A stretch of DNA of 64,000 nt from Pseudonocardia broussonetiae (GCF_013155125.1 NZ_CP053564.1:4657501-4721500), one strand, 5' to 3'; positions 53,850 through 62,821 are shown, counted from the first letter of the stretch. Numbers and translations: made by a program. Notes: generated from the sequence alone by a model not told the origin.

Positions 53850-55220
53850 ATGAAGCACACCGACCTCGTCCCCAACCTGTTCACGGTGCTGCACGAGCCG
53901 GTCACGGGCCGGCCCGCGGCCCCGCACGCCGTCGTGTGCGGGGCGCTGTTCTCCGCGCAGGTGTGCGCGCTCGTGGTCGCCGGCCGGCTCGCGCTCGACG
54001 GCGACGGCCTCGCCGTCACCGCGCGGCGCCCCCCGCGCCCCGGCGCCGGGGACCCCACCGGCGACCTCGTCGTCGAGGCCGTCGCCCACGCGCGGGCGGC
54101 GCGCGACCTGCGCTCCTGGTCCTCGGCGCTGGGCGGCGTCGTCCACGACCGGGTCGCCGAGGAGCTCGTCGAGGCCGGGGTGGTCCGGCGCGAGGCGCCC
54201 CGGCGGCTGCGCCCGACCCCGCGCTGGCCCGCGGCCGACCCGCTGCGCGCCGGGCGCGCCCGGATGGAGCTCGACCAGATGGCCGCCGACCCCCGCTCGT
54301 TCGACCTGCCCGGTGCGGTGGCCGTCGCCTGCCTGCTCGCCGCGGGCGTCGACGACGTGCTGGTCACCGGATCCGGCCTGGTCGACGAGCTGGTGGCGGA
54401 GCTGCCGCCCGACGTCGGCGCCGTCGTCACCGCGCTGGCCCGCACCCCGGTCCTGCCGATGCCCGGTGGCGGCCGCTTCACCGGCTCGCGGCTGCTCGTG
54501 GAGAGCGCGGTGCTGCGCCGCCGCGCCGCCGACCCGACCGCGTGGACCGACCGCCGGCACCTGCGCGAGCGGCACGACGCCGGGGCGGCGCTGGTCGCGG
54601 CCGGGCGTGCGGACGAGGCGGTGCCGGTGCTGGAGCAGGCCGTCGCCGAGGCGGTGCACGGCCTGGGGCCGGTCGACCCGGACGCGCTCGTGGCCGAGGG
54701 CAACCTCGCCGTCGCCTACCTGGCCGCCGGGCGCCCGGAGGTCGGGATCCCGCTGCTGGTCGACACGCTCGAGGACCGCGAGCGCACCCTGGGCCCGGAC
54801 CACCCGGTCGCGCTCACCGCCCGCGACGTCCTCGCCGCGGTCCACCGCACGGCGGGCCGCCCGGCCGAGGCGCTGGCGCACTACGCGCTCGTGGTCGCCC
54901 ACCGCACCCGCGTCCTCGGCGCCGCGCACCCCCACACGCTCACCTCGCGGTTGGGCGCCGGCCTGAGCCACGCCGACGACGGCGACGCCCGCGCGGCCGT
55001 CGCCGAGCTCGGCTCCGCGCTGCGCGACGCGGTGGAGGGCTGCGGCCCGGCGCACCCGGTCACCGTGGCCCTGCGCGGGGCGCTGGCCGAGTGCCTGGAG
55101 TCGGCGGGCCGCCCGGTCGAGGCGCGGTCGGAGTTCGACCGGGCCGCCCGCGACGCCGAGTCGGCGCTCGGCCCGGCCCACCCCGACACCGAGGCCCTGC
55201 GCGACGCGCTGACCGGCTGA
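53850..55220 (+). CDS. GPP34-like domain fused to TPR repeats
   Basis: 456 residues. The first about 215 residues resemble the GPP34 (Golgi phosphoprotein 3-like) fold common in actinobacteria: LVPNLFTVLHEPVTGR, LVVAGRLALDGDGLAV, RARMELDQMAADPRSFDL and AVACLLAAGVDDVLV. The second half is 4-5 kinesin-light-chain-like TPR units with the phrase LGPDHPVALTAR / LGAAHPHTLTSRLGAG / GPAHPVTVALRGAL / LGPAHPDTEALRDAL. Probably a protein- or phosphoinositide-binding scaffold. The GPP34 part is inferred from pattern. ATG 53850. Confidence 0.75.
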   Translation: MKHTDLVPNLFTVLHEPVTGRPAAPHAVVCGALFSAQVCALVVAGRLALDGDGLAVTARRPPRPGAGDPTGDLVVEAVAHARAARDLRSWSSALGGVVHDRVAEELVEAGVVRREAPRRLRPTPRWPAADPLRAGRARMELDQMAADPRSFDLPGAVAVACLLAAGVDDVLVTGSGLVDELVAELPPDVGAVVTALARTPVLPMPGGGRFTGSRLLVESAVLRRRAADPTAWTDRRHLRERHDAGAALVAAGRADEAVPVLEQAVAEAVHGLGPVDPDALVAEGNLAVAYLAAGRPEVGIPLLVDTLEDRERTLGPDHPVALTARDVLAAVHRTAGRPAEALAHYALVVAHRTRVLGAAHPHTLTSRLGAGLSHADDGDARAAVAELGSALRDAVEGCGPAHPVTVALRGALAECLESAGRPVEARSEFDRAARDAESALGPAHPDTEALRDALTG

Positions 55221-55231
55221 GACGGGCGGGG

Positions 55232-56371
55232 TCAGGCCGGCTGCAGGTCGAGCAGCCGCGGCCGCACCTCGTCCAGGGCGGTGCGGACGGCGCCCAGCAC
55301 GACCCCGCGGTCGGCGAGCACGGACGCCGACAGCCGCACGGGACGCTCGGTGAGGCCCGCGACCTCGCGGCGCAGCGGCGCCAGCAGGACCTCGCCCGCC
55401 GCGGCCACCGCCCCGCCGACGACGAGCAACTCGGGGTCGAGCAGCGTGGCCAGCACGGCCAGCGCCCGCGCGATCCGGCGCGCGACGGCGTCGACGACGC
55501 CCCGGGCGGTCTCGTCGCCCGCGCCGGCGGCCGCGACGACCTGCTCGGCCCGCACCGTCCGCCCGAGCTCGGCCGAGCCCCAGCGCCGGGCCAGGCTGCC
55601 GATCGCGGCGGTGCCGCCGACGCCGTCGACGAGGTCGAGGAACCCCATCTCGCCGACGCCGCCGCGGTGCCCGCGCACGATCCGCCCGCCCAGGCACACC
55701 CCGGCGCCCAGGCGCTCGCCCGCGAGGACGAGCACGACGTCGTCGACGCCCCGGGCCACGCCGCGCCAGCGCTCGCCGGCGACCGCGAGGTTGGCGTCGT
55801 TCTCCACGCGGGCGCGCCCGACGACGGGCGCGAGCGCGGCGGGCAGGTCGAGCGCGGCGAGCCCGGGGAGGTAGGCCTCGTCGGCGGACGCGCGGCCGTC
55901 GGCGTCGACGGGGGCGGGCACCCCGAGGACGGTGCCGAGCACCCGCCCGCCCGCGGCCCCGGCGGCGTCGAGCGCGCGGGCGCAGGTGGCGCGCGTCAGG
56001 TCGAGTCGCTCGGCCGCGCCGACGTGCGGGTGCGCGAACGCGGCCCCGGCCTCGCCCACCGGCGCGCCGGAGAGGTCGGCGACCACGGCCCGCACCGACG
56101 TCGCGCCCATGTCGACGGCGAGCACGGACCCGGCGCCGGGGCGGGGGGCGTAGCGGCGGGCCGGTCGTCCGGGACGCCCGGGGCCGTCGTCGCCGCGCGG
56201 GGGCTCGACCAGCCAGCCGCGGCCGATCAGGTCGTCGCACACGGCGTGCACGGTGGGGCGCGACAGGCCCGTGCGGGCCATCAGGTCGGCGCCGCTGCAG
56301 GCCCCGGCGTCGAGCACCGCGTCGAGCACCGCCTGCGTGTTGAGCCGCCGCACCACGTCGGTCCCCGACAC
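55232..56371 (-). CDS. ROK family regulator lacking the zinc motif
   Basis: 379 residues. N-terminal winged HTH (RRLNTQAVLDAVLDAGACSGADLMARTGLSRPTVHAV quoted by region 7-43) and a ROK domain with VLAVDMGATSVRAVVADL, GVPAPVDADG and VENDANLAVAGE. The CxCGxxGCxE zinc site normally following the GH motif is absent (GHRGGVGEMGFLDLVDG). Divergent from an alpha-glucosidase gene that it likely represses. GTG 56371 has GGTGGAGG upstream. Confidence 0.87.
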   Translation of the reverse strand: MSGTDVVRRLNTQAVLDAVLDAGACSGADLMARTGLSRPTVHAVCDDLIGRGWLVEPPRGDDGPGRPGRPARRYAPRPGAGSVLAVDMGATSVRAVVADLSGAPVGEAGAAFAHPHVGAAERLDLTRATCARALDAAGAAGGRVLGTVLGVPAPVDADGRASADEAYLPGLAALDLPAALAPVVGRARVENDANLAVAGERWRGVARGVDDVVLVLAGERLGAGVCLGGRIVRGHRGGVGEMGFLDLVDGVGGTAAIGSLARRWGSAELGRTVRAEQVVAAAGAGDETARGVVDAVARRIARALAVLATLLDPELLVVGGAVAAAGEVLLAPLRREVAGLTERPVRLSASVLADRGVVLGAVRTALDEVRPRLLDLQPA

Positions 56372-56428
56372 CGCCTCCACCTCTCTTGACGCGCTCCGGC
56401 ACAATATCGCAAGGTGGTGAATATATCC

Positions 56429-56455
56429 GCGGGACGATCTCTCGCGGGACGATCT
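56429..56455 (+). promoter_or_regulatory. Direct repeats before the alpha-glucosidase gene
   Basis: GCGGGACGATCT occurs twice, 15 bp apart (56429-56440, 56444-56455), ending 15 bp before the ATG. Just upstream lies an AT-rich stretch (CAATATCGCAAGG and GAATATATCC, 56402-56428) likely to hold the divergent promoters; TATTGT on the minus strand fits a -10 for the ROK gene. Possible operator; not proven. Confidence 0.45.
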
Positions 56456-56470
56456 GTTCGGAGGAGCGCG

Positions 56471-58132
56471 ATGAGCACGGCGACGACGGCGGCCACCACG
56501 ACGGAGGCGCGCACGTGGTGGCGCGACGCCGTGGTCTACCAGCTCTACATCCGCAGCTTCGCCGACGGCACCGGCGACGGCCTCGGCGACATCGCCGGCA
56601 TCCGCGCGAAGCTGGGCTACCTGCACGGCCTCGGGGTCGACGCGCTGTGGATCAACCCCTGGTACCCCTCGCCGATGGCCGACGCCGGCTACGACGTCGC
56701 CGACTACCGCGCCGTCGAGCCCGCGTTCGGCACGGCCGAGGACGCCGCCGCGCTCGTCGAGGAGGCGCACGCGCTGGGCCTGCGCGTCATCCTCGACATC
56801 GTCCCCAACCACACGTCCGACGAGCACGAGTGGTTCCGCGCCGCACTGGCCGCCGGCCCCGGCTCGCCCGAGCGGCAGCGGTACGTGTTCCGCCCCGGAC
56901 GCGTCGGTCCGGACGGCACCCAGGCTCCGCCCAACGACTGGCGCAGCGTCTTCGGCGGCCCGGCGTGGGAGCAGACCCCCGACGGGGAGTGGTACCTGCA
57001 CCTGTTCGACGTCAAGCAGCCCGACCTGAACTGGGAGCACCCCGAGGTGCGCACGGAGTTCGAGTCGATCCTGCGCTTCTGGTTCGACCGCGGCGTCGAC
57101 GGCTTCCGCATCGACGTGGCGCACTCGCTGGTCAAGGACCAGGAGCTGCCCGACGTCGGCCCGGACCGGCAGATGGACACCATCGGCGACGGCGGGCACC
57201 CGTTCTGGGACCTCGACGGCGTGCACGAGGTGTACCGGGGGTGGCGCCGGGTCGCCGAGTCCTACGCCGACCCGAAGATCTTCGTGGCGGAGGCGTGGGT
57301 GGCCACGCCCGAGCGCCTGTCGCGCTACCTGCGCCCCGACGAGCTGCACACCGCGTTCAACTTCGACTACCTGGGCGCCCCCTGGGACGCCGACGCGCTG
57401 CGCAAGGTGATCGACAACTCGCTCGCGACGATGGGCGGGGTCGGCGCCCCGGCCACCTGGGTGCTGTCCAACCACGACGTCGTCCGGCACGTCTCGCGGC
57501 TGGGCCGCCCGCCGGCGACGGGTCACGCGCTGGGCGACCTCGCGCCCGTCGAGGAGCTCGACATCGCGCTGGGGCGCCGCCGCGCCCGCGCCGCGGCGCT
57601 GCTGATGCTCGCCCTGCCCGGGGGCGCGTACGTCTACCAGGGCGACGAGCTGGGCCTGTGGGAGGTCGAGGACCTGCCCGACGAGGTGCTGCAGGACCCG
57701 ACGTGGGAGCGCTCCGGGCACACCGAGCGCGGCCGCGACGGCTGCCGGGTGCCGATCCCGTGGTCGGGCACGGCGTCGCCGTTCGGGTTCAGCCCCGAGG
57801 GTGCGACCGCCGCGCCGTGGCTGCCGCAGCCCGCGGGGTTCGCCGCCGTCACCGTCGAGGCGCAGGACGGCGACCCGGCGTCGATGCTGACGCTCTACCG
57901 CGCGGCCCTGGCCCTGCGCCGCGAGCACCCGGCGCTGGGCGACGGCACGCTGGAGTGGCTGCCGTCCGAGCCGGGCGTGCTGGCGTTCTCCCGCGGCGAC
58001 GGGTTCACCTGCCTGGTCAACCTGTCGGCCTCGCCGGTGCCGCTGCCCTCGGGCAGCCGGGTCCTGCTGGCCACCGAGGCGCTGCTCGACGTCCTCCCCG
58101 TCGACGCGGCGGTGTGGCTGACGGTCGACTGA
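56471..58132 (+). CDS. GH13 alpha-glucosidase/oligo-1,6-glucosidase-like
   Basis: A 553-residue cytoplasmic enzyme. Catalytic blocks: region I DIVPNHTSDEH, nucleophile Asp in DGFRIDVAHSL, acid/base Glu in FVAEAWVAT, third carboxylate in LSNHDVVRH. The opening WWRDAVVYQLYIRSFADGTGDG is typical of alpha-glucosidases and oligo-glucosidases. Hydrolyses maltose, isomaltose or similar oligosaccharides. GGAGGAG lies before ATG 56471. Controlled probably by the divergent ROK regulator. Its last 238 bp overlap, antisense, the 3' end of the DMT transporter gene. Confidence 0.92.
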   Translation: MSTATTAATTTEARTWWRDAVVYQLYIRSFADGTGDGLGDIAGIRAKLGYLHGLGVDALWINPWYPSPMADAGYDVADYRAVEPAFGTAEDAAALVEEAHALGLRVILDIVPNHTSDEHEWFRAALAAGPGSPERQRYVFRPGRVGPDGTQAPPNDWRSVFGGPAWEQTPDGEWYLHLFDVKQPDLNWEHPEVRTEFESILRFWFDRGVDGFRIDVAHSLVKDQELPDVGPDRQMDTIGDGGHPFWDLDGVHEVYRGWRRVAESYADPKIFVAEAWVATPERLSRYLRPDELHTAFNFDYLGAPWDADALRKVIDNSLATMGGVGAPATWVLSNHDVVRHVSRLGRPPATGHALGDLAPVEELDIALGRRRARAAALLMLALPGGAYVYQGDELGLWEVEDLPDEVLQDPTWERSGHTERGRDGCRVPIPWSGTASPFGFSPEGATAAPWLPQPAGFAAVTVEAQDGDPASMLTLYRAALALRREHPALGDGTLEWLPSEPGVLAFSRGDGFTCLVNLSASPVPLPSGSRVLLATEALLDVLPVDAAVWLTVD

Positions 58133-59004
58133 CCCGCGCCGGCCCCCGCCGGACCGCGCAGTCCGATCGCCAGCCCGGCGGCCACCGTCGCGACCCCGAC
58201 CCACACCAGGGGTCCCGGCAGCGGACCGCCGAGGGCGACGCCGCCGGCCGCGGCCGCCACCGGCGCGACCCCGCACAGCAGGCCCGCGCGCCCGGCGCCG
58301 ACCCGGCCGACGCAGGTGTACCAGAGCACGAACGCCAGCGCGGTGACCACGAGCGCGAGGTGCAGCGACGCGGCCAGGTGCTCCGGGCGCAGCGCCACCG
58401 CGGCGCCCGGACCCTCGGTGACCAGGCCGATCCCGCCGAACGCCACCGCCGCGATCGCGCAGGTGTGCACCGACACCCCGACCGCGCCGTGCCTGGCCAG
58501 CACCGGGACCGCGAGCAGGGTGAACCCGACCTCGCAGGCCAGCACGAGCACGGCCCAGCCGACGCCGGCGGCGTCGGTGCGGCCCCCGCCCTGCACCAGC
58601 ACCGCGCCCAGCGCGACGACGACGGCCCCGGCGAGCAGCACCGGCCTGGGCGGTGCGGTCCGGTCGCCGCCCCGGAGCACGGCCAGCACCACCGGCACGC
58701 AGGCGACGGCGACGCCCAGCACGGCGGGTTCGGCGTGCTCGGCGCCCCGGACGAGACCGAGGTTGAACAGCACGAGCCCGGTGCCGGCGACGCCGCCGAG
58801 CCAGGCCCACTCCGCGCCGCGCGGCCGGTGCAGGCGGACCCCCAGCGGGCGCGCGGCCAGCACGAGCAGGAGCGTGGCGAGGGCGTAGCGCAGGGCCTGG
58901 GCGGTCCAGAACGGCGCGTCGACCAGGAGACCGGAGACGGCGACGCTGCTGCCGACGGCGGTCATGGCGACGGCCCCGAGTGCGAGGGCGCGGAGATCGT
59001 TCAC
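57895..59004 (-). CDS. EamA/DMT family transporter with antisense-overlapping tail
   Basis: 369 residues. About ten membrane segments in two EamA halves occupy residues 1-285 (ALALGAVAMTAVGSSVAVSGLL through WVGVATVAAGLAIGLRG). A further about 85 residues of Ser/Arg-rich tail are encoded antisense to the end of the alpha-glucosidase, because no stop codon appears until 57895. The divergent MocR-type regulator is the usual partner of such exporters of amino acids or vitamin-like compounds. GTG 59004, with CAGGCT six bases upstream. Confidence 0.82.
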   Translation of the reverse strand: MNDLRALALGAVAMTAVGSSVAVSGLLVDAPFWTAQALRYALATLLLVLAARPLGVRLHRPRGAEWAWLGGVAGTGLVLFNLGLVRGAEHAEPAVLGVAVACVPVVLAVLRGGDRTAPPRPVLLAGAVVVALGAVLVQGGGRTDAAGVGWAVLVLACEVGFTLLAVPVLARHGAVGVSVHTCAIAAVAFGGIGLVTEGPGAAVALRPEHLAASLHLALVVTALAFVLWYTCVGRVGAGRAGLLCGVAPVAAAAGGVALGGPLPGPLVWVGVATVAAGLAIGLRGPAGAGAGQSTVSHTAASTGRTSSSASVASRTRLPEGSGTGEADRLTRQVNPSPRENASTPGSDGSHSSVPSPSAGCSRRRARAAR

Positions 59005-59071
59005 GGGACGAGCCTGCAGCCCGTATGGTCCGGTGCACAGGGCCAAGAACGGCCTGATCGAGAGGACCGAG

Positions 59072-60439
59072 ATGCCCGGCGCCGACTTCCTCCAGCTCGA
59101 CCGCGCGCTCGCGCCGCCCGGTGACCTCGCCGGCTGGCTCGCCGGCGAGGTGCACACGGCGGTGGCCGACGGGCGGCTGCCGGTCGGGGCGCGGCTGCCC
59201 GCCAGCCGCGTGCTGGCGCAGGACCTGGGCGTCTCCCGCGGCGTCGTCGTGGCCGCCTACCAGCGGCTCGTCGACTCCGGGGTGGTGCACGGCGCCGGGG
59301 CGTCGGGCACGCGGGTCGCGGCGCGGCCGTCGCCGGTGCCGGACCGGGCCGGGGCGCCGCCCGCCGCCGCCGACCGCGTCGACCTCACCCCCGGCGTCCC
59401 CGACCTCGCCGCCTTCCCGCGCGCGGCCTGGCTGCGCGCCGAGCGGGCCGTGCTCGCCGACCTGGACAACGCCGACCTCGGCTACGGCGACCCCCGCGGC
59501 CATCCCGTCCTGCGCCGCGAGCTCGCCGGATGGCTCGCCCGGACCCGCGGGGTGCGCGCCGCGCCCGACGACGTCGTGGTCGTCGCGGGCGTCGCGCAGG
59601 CGCTCGCGCTCGTCACCCGGGCACTGGTCGGGCAGGGCGTGCGCGCCATCGCCGTCGAGGACCCGGGCTCGGTCGGGGCGCGCGAGGAGGTCGCGTTCTG
59701 GGGCGTGGAGCCGGTGCCGGTGCCCGTCGACGGGCACGGCGTCGACGTGGCGGCGCTGCGCGCGAGCGGCGCGCCCGTCGCCCTGCTCACCCCGGCGCAC
59801 CACTTCCCGACCGGCGTCGTCCTGGCGCCCGACCGGCGCCGCGCGCTGCTCGACTGGGCGGCCGACGGCGGGCTGGTGGTCGAGGACGACTACGACGCCG
59901 AGCACCGCTACGACCGCGCCCCGGTGCCCGCGCTGCAGGGGCTGGCGCCGTCGCGGGTCGTGCACGTGGGGAGCACGTCGAAGACGCTCGCGCCGGGCAT
60001 GCGGCTGGGCTGGGTGGTCCTGCCCGAGCCGCTGCGGGAGCCGGTCGCGCTGCTCAAGTACCACTCCGACCTGGGCAACGCCGTGCTGCCGCAGCTCGTG
60101 CTGGCCCGGCTCGTCGCGACGGGGGAGCTGGAGCGCCACGTACGGCGGGTGCGGCCCCGCCAGCGGGCGCGGCGCGACGCGATGCTCGCCGCGCTGGCCC
60201 GCCACCTCCCCGACGCGCGCGTGCACGGCGTCGCCGCCGGGATGCACCTGCTGGTCACCCTGCCCGGCGACGTCGACGACCGGGAGCTCGCCGACCGCGC
60301 CCGCGCGGCCGGGGTGGTGGTGCACCCGCTCTCGCGCCACCGCGTCGCCCCCGGCCCGCCCGGCCTGGTCCTGGGCTACGCCGCGCAGACGCCCGACCGC
60401 ATCCACGACGGGATCGCCCGCCTGGCCGCGGCCCGGTGA
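59072..60439 (+). CDS. MocR/PdxR-type GntR regulator with aminotransferase domain
   Basis: 455 residues. N-terminal GntR winged helix (LAGEVHTAVADGRLPVGARL; ASRVLAQDLGVSRGVVVAAYQRL) and a PLP-binding class I aminotransferase-like domain (GYGDPRGHPVLRRELAGWL; VEDDYDAEHRYDR; cofactor Lys in GSTSKTLAPGMRLGW). These regulators sense PLP or amino compounds and control adjacent genes, here the divergent DMT transporter. GAGAGGA precedes ATG 59072. Confidence 0.92.
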   Translation: MPGADFLQLDRALAPPGDLAGWLAGEVHTAVADGRLPVGARLPASRVLAQDLGVSRGVVVAAYQRLVDSGVVHGAGASGTRVAARPSPVPDRAGAPPAAADRVDLTPGVPDLAAFPRAAWLRAERAVLADLDNADLGYGDPRGHPVLRRELAGWLARTRGVRAAPDDVVVVAGVAQALALVTRALVGQGVRAIAVEDPGSVGAREEVAFWGVEPVPVPVDGHGVDVAALRASGAPVALLTPAHHFPTGVVLAPDRRRALLDWAADGGLVVEDDYDAEHRYDRAPVPALQGLAPSRVVHVGSTSKTLAPGMRLGWVVLPEPLREPVALLKYHSDLGNAVLPQLVLARLVATGELERHVRRVRPRQRARRDAMLAALARHLPDARVHGVAAGMHLLVTLPGDVDDRELADRARAAGVVVHPLSRHRVAPGPPGLVLGYAAQTPDRIHDGIARLAAAR

Positions 60440-60462
60440 TCGCCGGGTCCTACCCTCCGGGG

Positions 60463-60801
60463 GTGTCCCGAACCCGAACGTCCCCGATCGCCCGGGGCGT
60501 CCTCGCCGTCCTCGTCGTCCTGCTCACCGCCACCGGCTGTGGCGCGGGCGGCTCGAACACCGACTGCGGCCTGAACGGCTGCACCGTCACCTTCCCGCGC
60601 AGCGGCGACGCGTCGGTGTCGGTGCTGGGCGTCACCGCGCAGCTGATCGGCGTCGACGCGGGCGCCGCGACCATCCAGGTGGCCGGGCAGACCGTGACCG
60701 TGCCCGTCGGCGGGGAGACCCAGGTGCAGGGGTTCGCCGTCGGGGTGCAGTCGGTGACCGACACTGAGGTCGTCGTGCTGGTCCGCCCGGGCGCCCAGTA
60801 G
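60463..60801 (+). CDS. Small putative lipoprotein
   Basis: 112 residues. Signal peptide VLAVLVVLLTATGCGAGG with a probable lipidation Cys (ATGC). The mature part has a Cys pair (CGLNGC) and a beta-rich domain (VTFPRSGDASVSVLGVTAQLIG; VTVPVGGETQVQGF). Function unknown. The GTG at 60463 is set by TACCCT six bases upstream, with no ribosome binding site. Confidence 0.75.
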   Translation: MSRTRTSPIARGVLAVLVVLLTATGCGAGGSNTDCGLNGCTVTFPRSGDASVSVLGVTAQLIGVDAGAATIQVAGQTVTVPVGGETQVQGFAVGVQSVTDTEVVVLVRPGAQ

Positions 60802-60805
60802 GCGC

Positions 60806-61045
60806 TCAGGCCAGCGGGTCGTCGACGTCCGGCTCGTAGACCCAGGTGCCGGCCTCCGACGGGTGCGGCCCGCGCCGGCGGTAGGCGCGCTCGGGGATGC
60901 GGACCGGCATGTGTCCGGTGTCCTCGGTGTAGATCGTCGTGTCCCGGAAGCGGGGGAGCAGCCGCGGCGGCCGCCCCTCCCCGTCGAGCGCCACCTCCTC
61001 GGTGTGCCCGTCCCACGGCCCGCCCATCAGCACTGCCGTCGCCAT
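60806..61045 (-). CDS. Small hypothetical protein
   Basis: 79 residues (84 if the GTG at 61060 is used). A beta-type segment MATAVLMGGPWDGHTEEVALDG and YRRRGPHPSEAGTWVYEPD recall small actinobacterial proteins of unknown role. Divergent from the 67-residue gene with only 17 bp between starts; convergent with the small lipoprotein gene. Confidence 0.6.
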   Translation of the reverse strand: MATAVLMGGPWDGHTEEVALDGEGRPPRLLPRFRDTTIYTEDTGHMPVRIPERAYRRRGPHPSEAGTWVYEPDVDDPLA

Positions 61046-61062
61046 TGGTGCATTCTGCACCG

Positions 61063-61266
61063 ATGAGCGACGAGGAGTGGTACTACAGCCTCAAGGACGG
61101 CCGGGTCGTCAAGGCCGAGGAGGTGCGGGCGGTCGACCGCCTCGGGCCCTATCCCGACAGGGAGACGGCCGCGCGGGCGCTGGAGATCGCGCGCGAGCGC
61201 ACCGAGGCCAACGACCGGGCCGACCGCGAGTGGGGCGGCGGCGACAAGGACGACGAGGACGACTGA
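61063..61266 (+). CDS. Small SPOR-like hypothetical protein
   Basis: 67 residues: EEWYYSLKDGRVVKAEEVRAVDRLGPYPDRETAARALEIARERTEAND region (about 4-52) with an acidic tail (DKDDEDD). The phrase LGPYPDRETAARAL is typical of a widespread actinobacterial family sometimes listed as SPOR-like. Function unknown. CATTCT lies six bases before the ATG. Confidence 0.75.
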   Translation: MSDEEWYYSLKDGRVVKAEEVRAVDRLGPYPDRETAARALEIARERTEANDRADREWGGGDKDDEDD

Positions 61267-61286
61267 GGTCCGGGTCCGACCGACCG

Positions 61287-61928
61287 CTACCGGAGGGCGC
61301 GGCGCCGGCGCGCGAGCACGGCGCCGCCCACCAGCAGCACGGCGAGCCCGCCCGCGCTGACCAGGAACGGCAGCGAGCCGGGCTCGCTGCCGTAGGCGCC
61401 GATGCCGACGAACGCGGTGACGGCCGGCAGCATGCCCAGGAACGACCCGACGAGGTAGTCGCGCGTGCGCAGCGCCGACAGCCCGCACGCCATGTTGATC
61501 ACGGCGAACGGCAGGACCGGCACCATCCGCACGACGAGCACGGCCAGGAGGCCGCGGCGGCGCAGCAGGGCGTCGAGGCGGGCGAGCCGCTCGCCGCCGA
61601 CGCCGTCGAGCACGCCGCGGCCGAGGTGGCGCGCCAGCAGGAACCCGATCGCCGCCCCGGTGAACGCCCCCGCCATGACGACGGGTACGCCGACGCCCCA
61701 CCCGAACAGCACCCCGGCGGCGACGCTGAGGACGGTGGCCGGTACGGGCGTCAGCGACAGGCCGGCGTAGAGCGCGGCGAACAGCACCGGTCCGGCCCAC
61801 CCGGCGCCGGCGACGGCCGCACGGATCTCCGGCAGCGGGGGCACGCCGACGGTGAGCGCCACGACGACGGCGGCGAGCACCAGGGCCACGAGCAGGGCGG
61901 GCCGCCACCACGTCCGCACCGCGCCCAC
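61287..61928 (-). CDS. TVP38/TMEM64 (DedA-like) membrane protein
   Basis: 213 residues with about 5-6 membrane segments. Family core: AGLSLTPVPATVLSVAAGVLFGWGVGV, GAAIGFLLARHLGR, VVRMVPVLPFAVINMACGLSAL and YLVGSFLGMLPAVTAFV. Members of this VTT-domain family are implicated in lipid scrambling or ion/phospholipid homeostasis. GTG 61928 is chosen, with CAGGGG upstream; GTG 61919 is an alternative. Confidence 0.87.
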   Translation of the reverse strand: MGAVRTWWRPALLVALVLAAVVVALTVGVPPLPEIRAAVAGAGWAGPVLFAALYAGLSLTPVPATVLSVAAGVLFGWGVGVPVVMAGAFTGAAIGFLLARHLGRGVLDGVGGERLARLDALLRRRGLLAVLVVRMVPVLPFAVINMACGLSALRTRDYLVGSFLGMLPAVTAFVGIGAYGSEPGSLPFLVSAGGLAVLLVGGAVLARRRRALR

Positions 61929-62025
61929 CCCCTGACCACCGCCCCCCGGTGTGTCACCTTCCACGGTAGGCGCCGACCGGGCGTTCGTCGTGCCGAACCG
62001 CCGCGGTGCGTGCGACCCTGATCGG

Positions 62026-62811
62026 GTGCGGGCGCCGGAGTCGCGCGTCGCCGTCGTGGTCACGGCGGTCGCGCTGGGGGTGGGGCTGCTGGCCGTGCCG
62101 GGCCTGCTCCCCGACGACGAGGCGCCGGCGGCGGTCGGCGAGGTGTCCGTCGGGACCGGACCGGGGTCCCCGCCCGTCGCCCCGGTCGTGGCCGTCGCTC
62201 CGGTCGTGGCCGCCGCTGCGGTCGCCGCAGGCGCCGTGGGCCCGCCCGCCGCCGACGCCGCGGCCGGCATCCTCGAGATGACGGTGCCGCAGTCCGGGAC
62301 GGGCGCGCTGTCGGTCGTCGCCGGGTCGGTGCCCGCGCCGGGCCCGGGGGAGGTGCGGACGGTCCGGGTCGAGGTCGAGGACGGGCTGCCGGTCGACGGG
62401 GCGCGGTTCGCCGAGTTCGCGCTCGCCACCCTGAACGACCCGCGCAGCTGGGGCCGCGGCGGCGCGATGAGCTTCGCGCGCACCGACGGCGACGCCGACG
62501 TCGTGGTGGTGCTGGCCAGTCCCGACACCTCCGCCGCGCTGTGCCGCCCGCTCGTCACCTACGGGCGGCTGTCGTGCCGCAGCGGCTCGCGGGCCGTGCT
62601 CACGCTGTTCCGCTGGGTCGGCGCGCACCCCGACTACGGCGACGACCGCACCGGCTACCGGCGGTACCTCGTCAACCACGAGGTCGGCCACGTCCTGGGC
62701 CACGGCCACGAGGCCTGCCCCGGGCCGGGCGAGCGGGCACCGGTGATGCAGCAGCAGACCAAGGGCCTGCTCGGCTGCACGCCGAACTCGTGGCCCTACC
62801 CCGACGGCTGA
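62026..62811 (+). CDS. DUF3152 exported metalloprotease-like protein
   Basis: 261 residues. One N-terminal membrane/signal segment (VAVVVTAVALGVGLLAVPGLL), an Ala/Val/Pro-rich linker and the DUF3152 domain (about 85-261). It contains the zinc-protease motif HEVGHVLGHGHEAC (HExxHxxGxxH) and ends APVMQQQTKGLLGCTPNSWPY; the Met of VMQQ could be the met-turn. Probably acts outside the membrane; substrate unknown. GTG 62026, with GACCCT six bases upstream. Confidence 0.85.
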   Translation: MRAPESRVAVVVTAVALGVGLLAVPGLLPDDEAPAAVGEVSVGTGPGSPPVAPVVAVAPVVAAAAVAAGAVGPPAADAAAGILEMTVPQSGTGALSVVAGSVPAPGPGEVRTVRVEVEDGLPVDGARFAEFALATLNDPRSWGRGGAMSFARTDGDADVVVVLASPDTSAALCRPLVTYGRLSCRSGSRAVLTLFRWVGAHPDYGDDRTGYRRYLVNHEVGHVLGHGHEACPGPGERAPVMQQQTKGLLGCTPNSWPYPDG

Positions 62812-62821
62812 CGTCCGGCGC

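Noticed and set aside
55232..60406. One 1724-codon minus-strand open frame
   Set aside because: Only its last 379 codons (from GTG 56371) show a ROK protein; the rest is antisense to GH13, MocR and other real genes.
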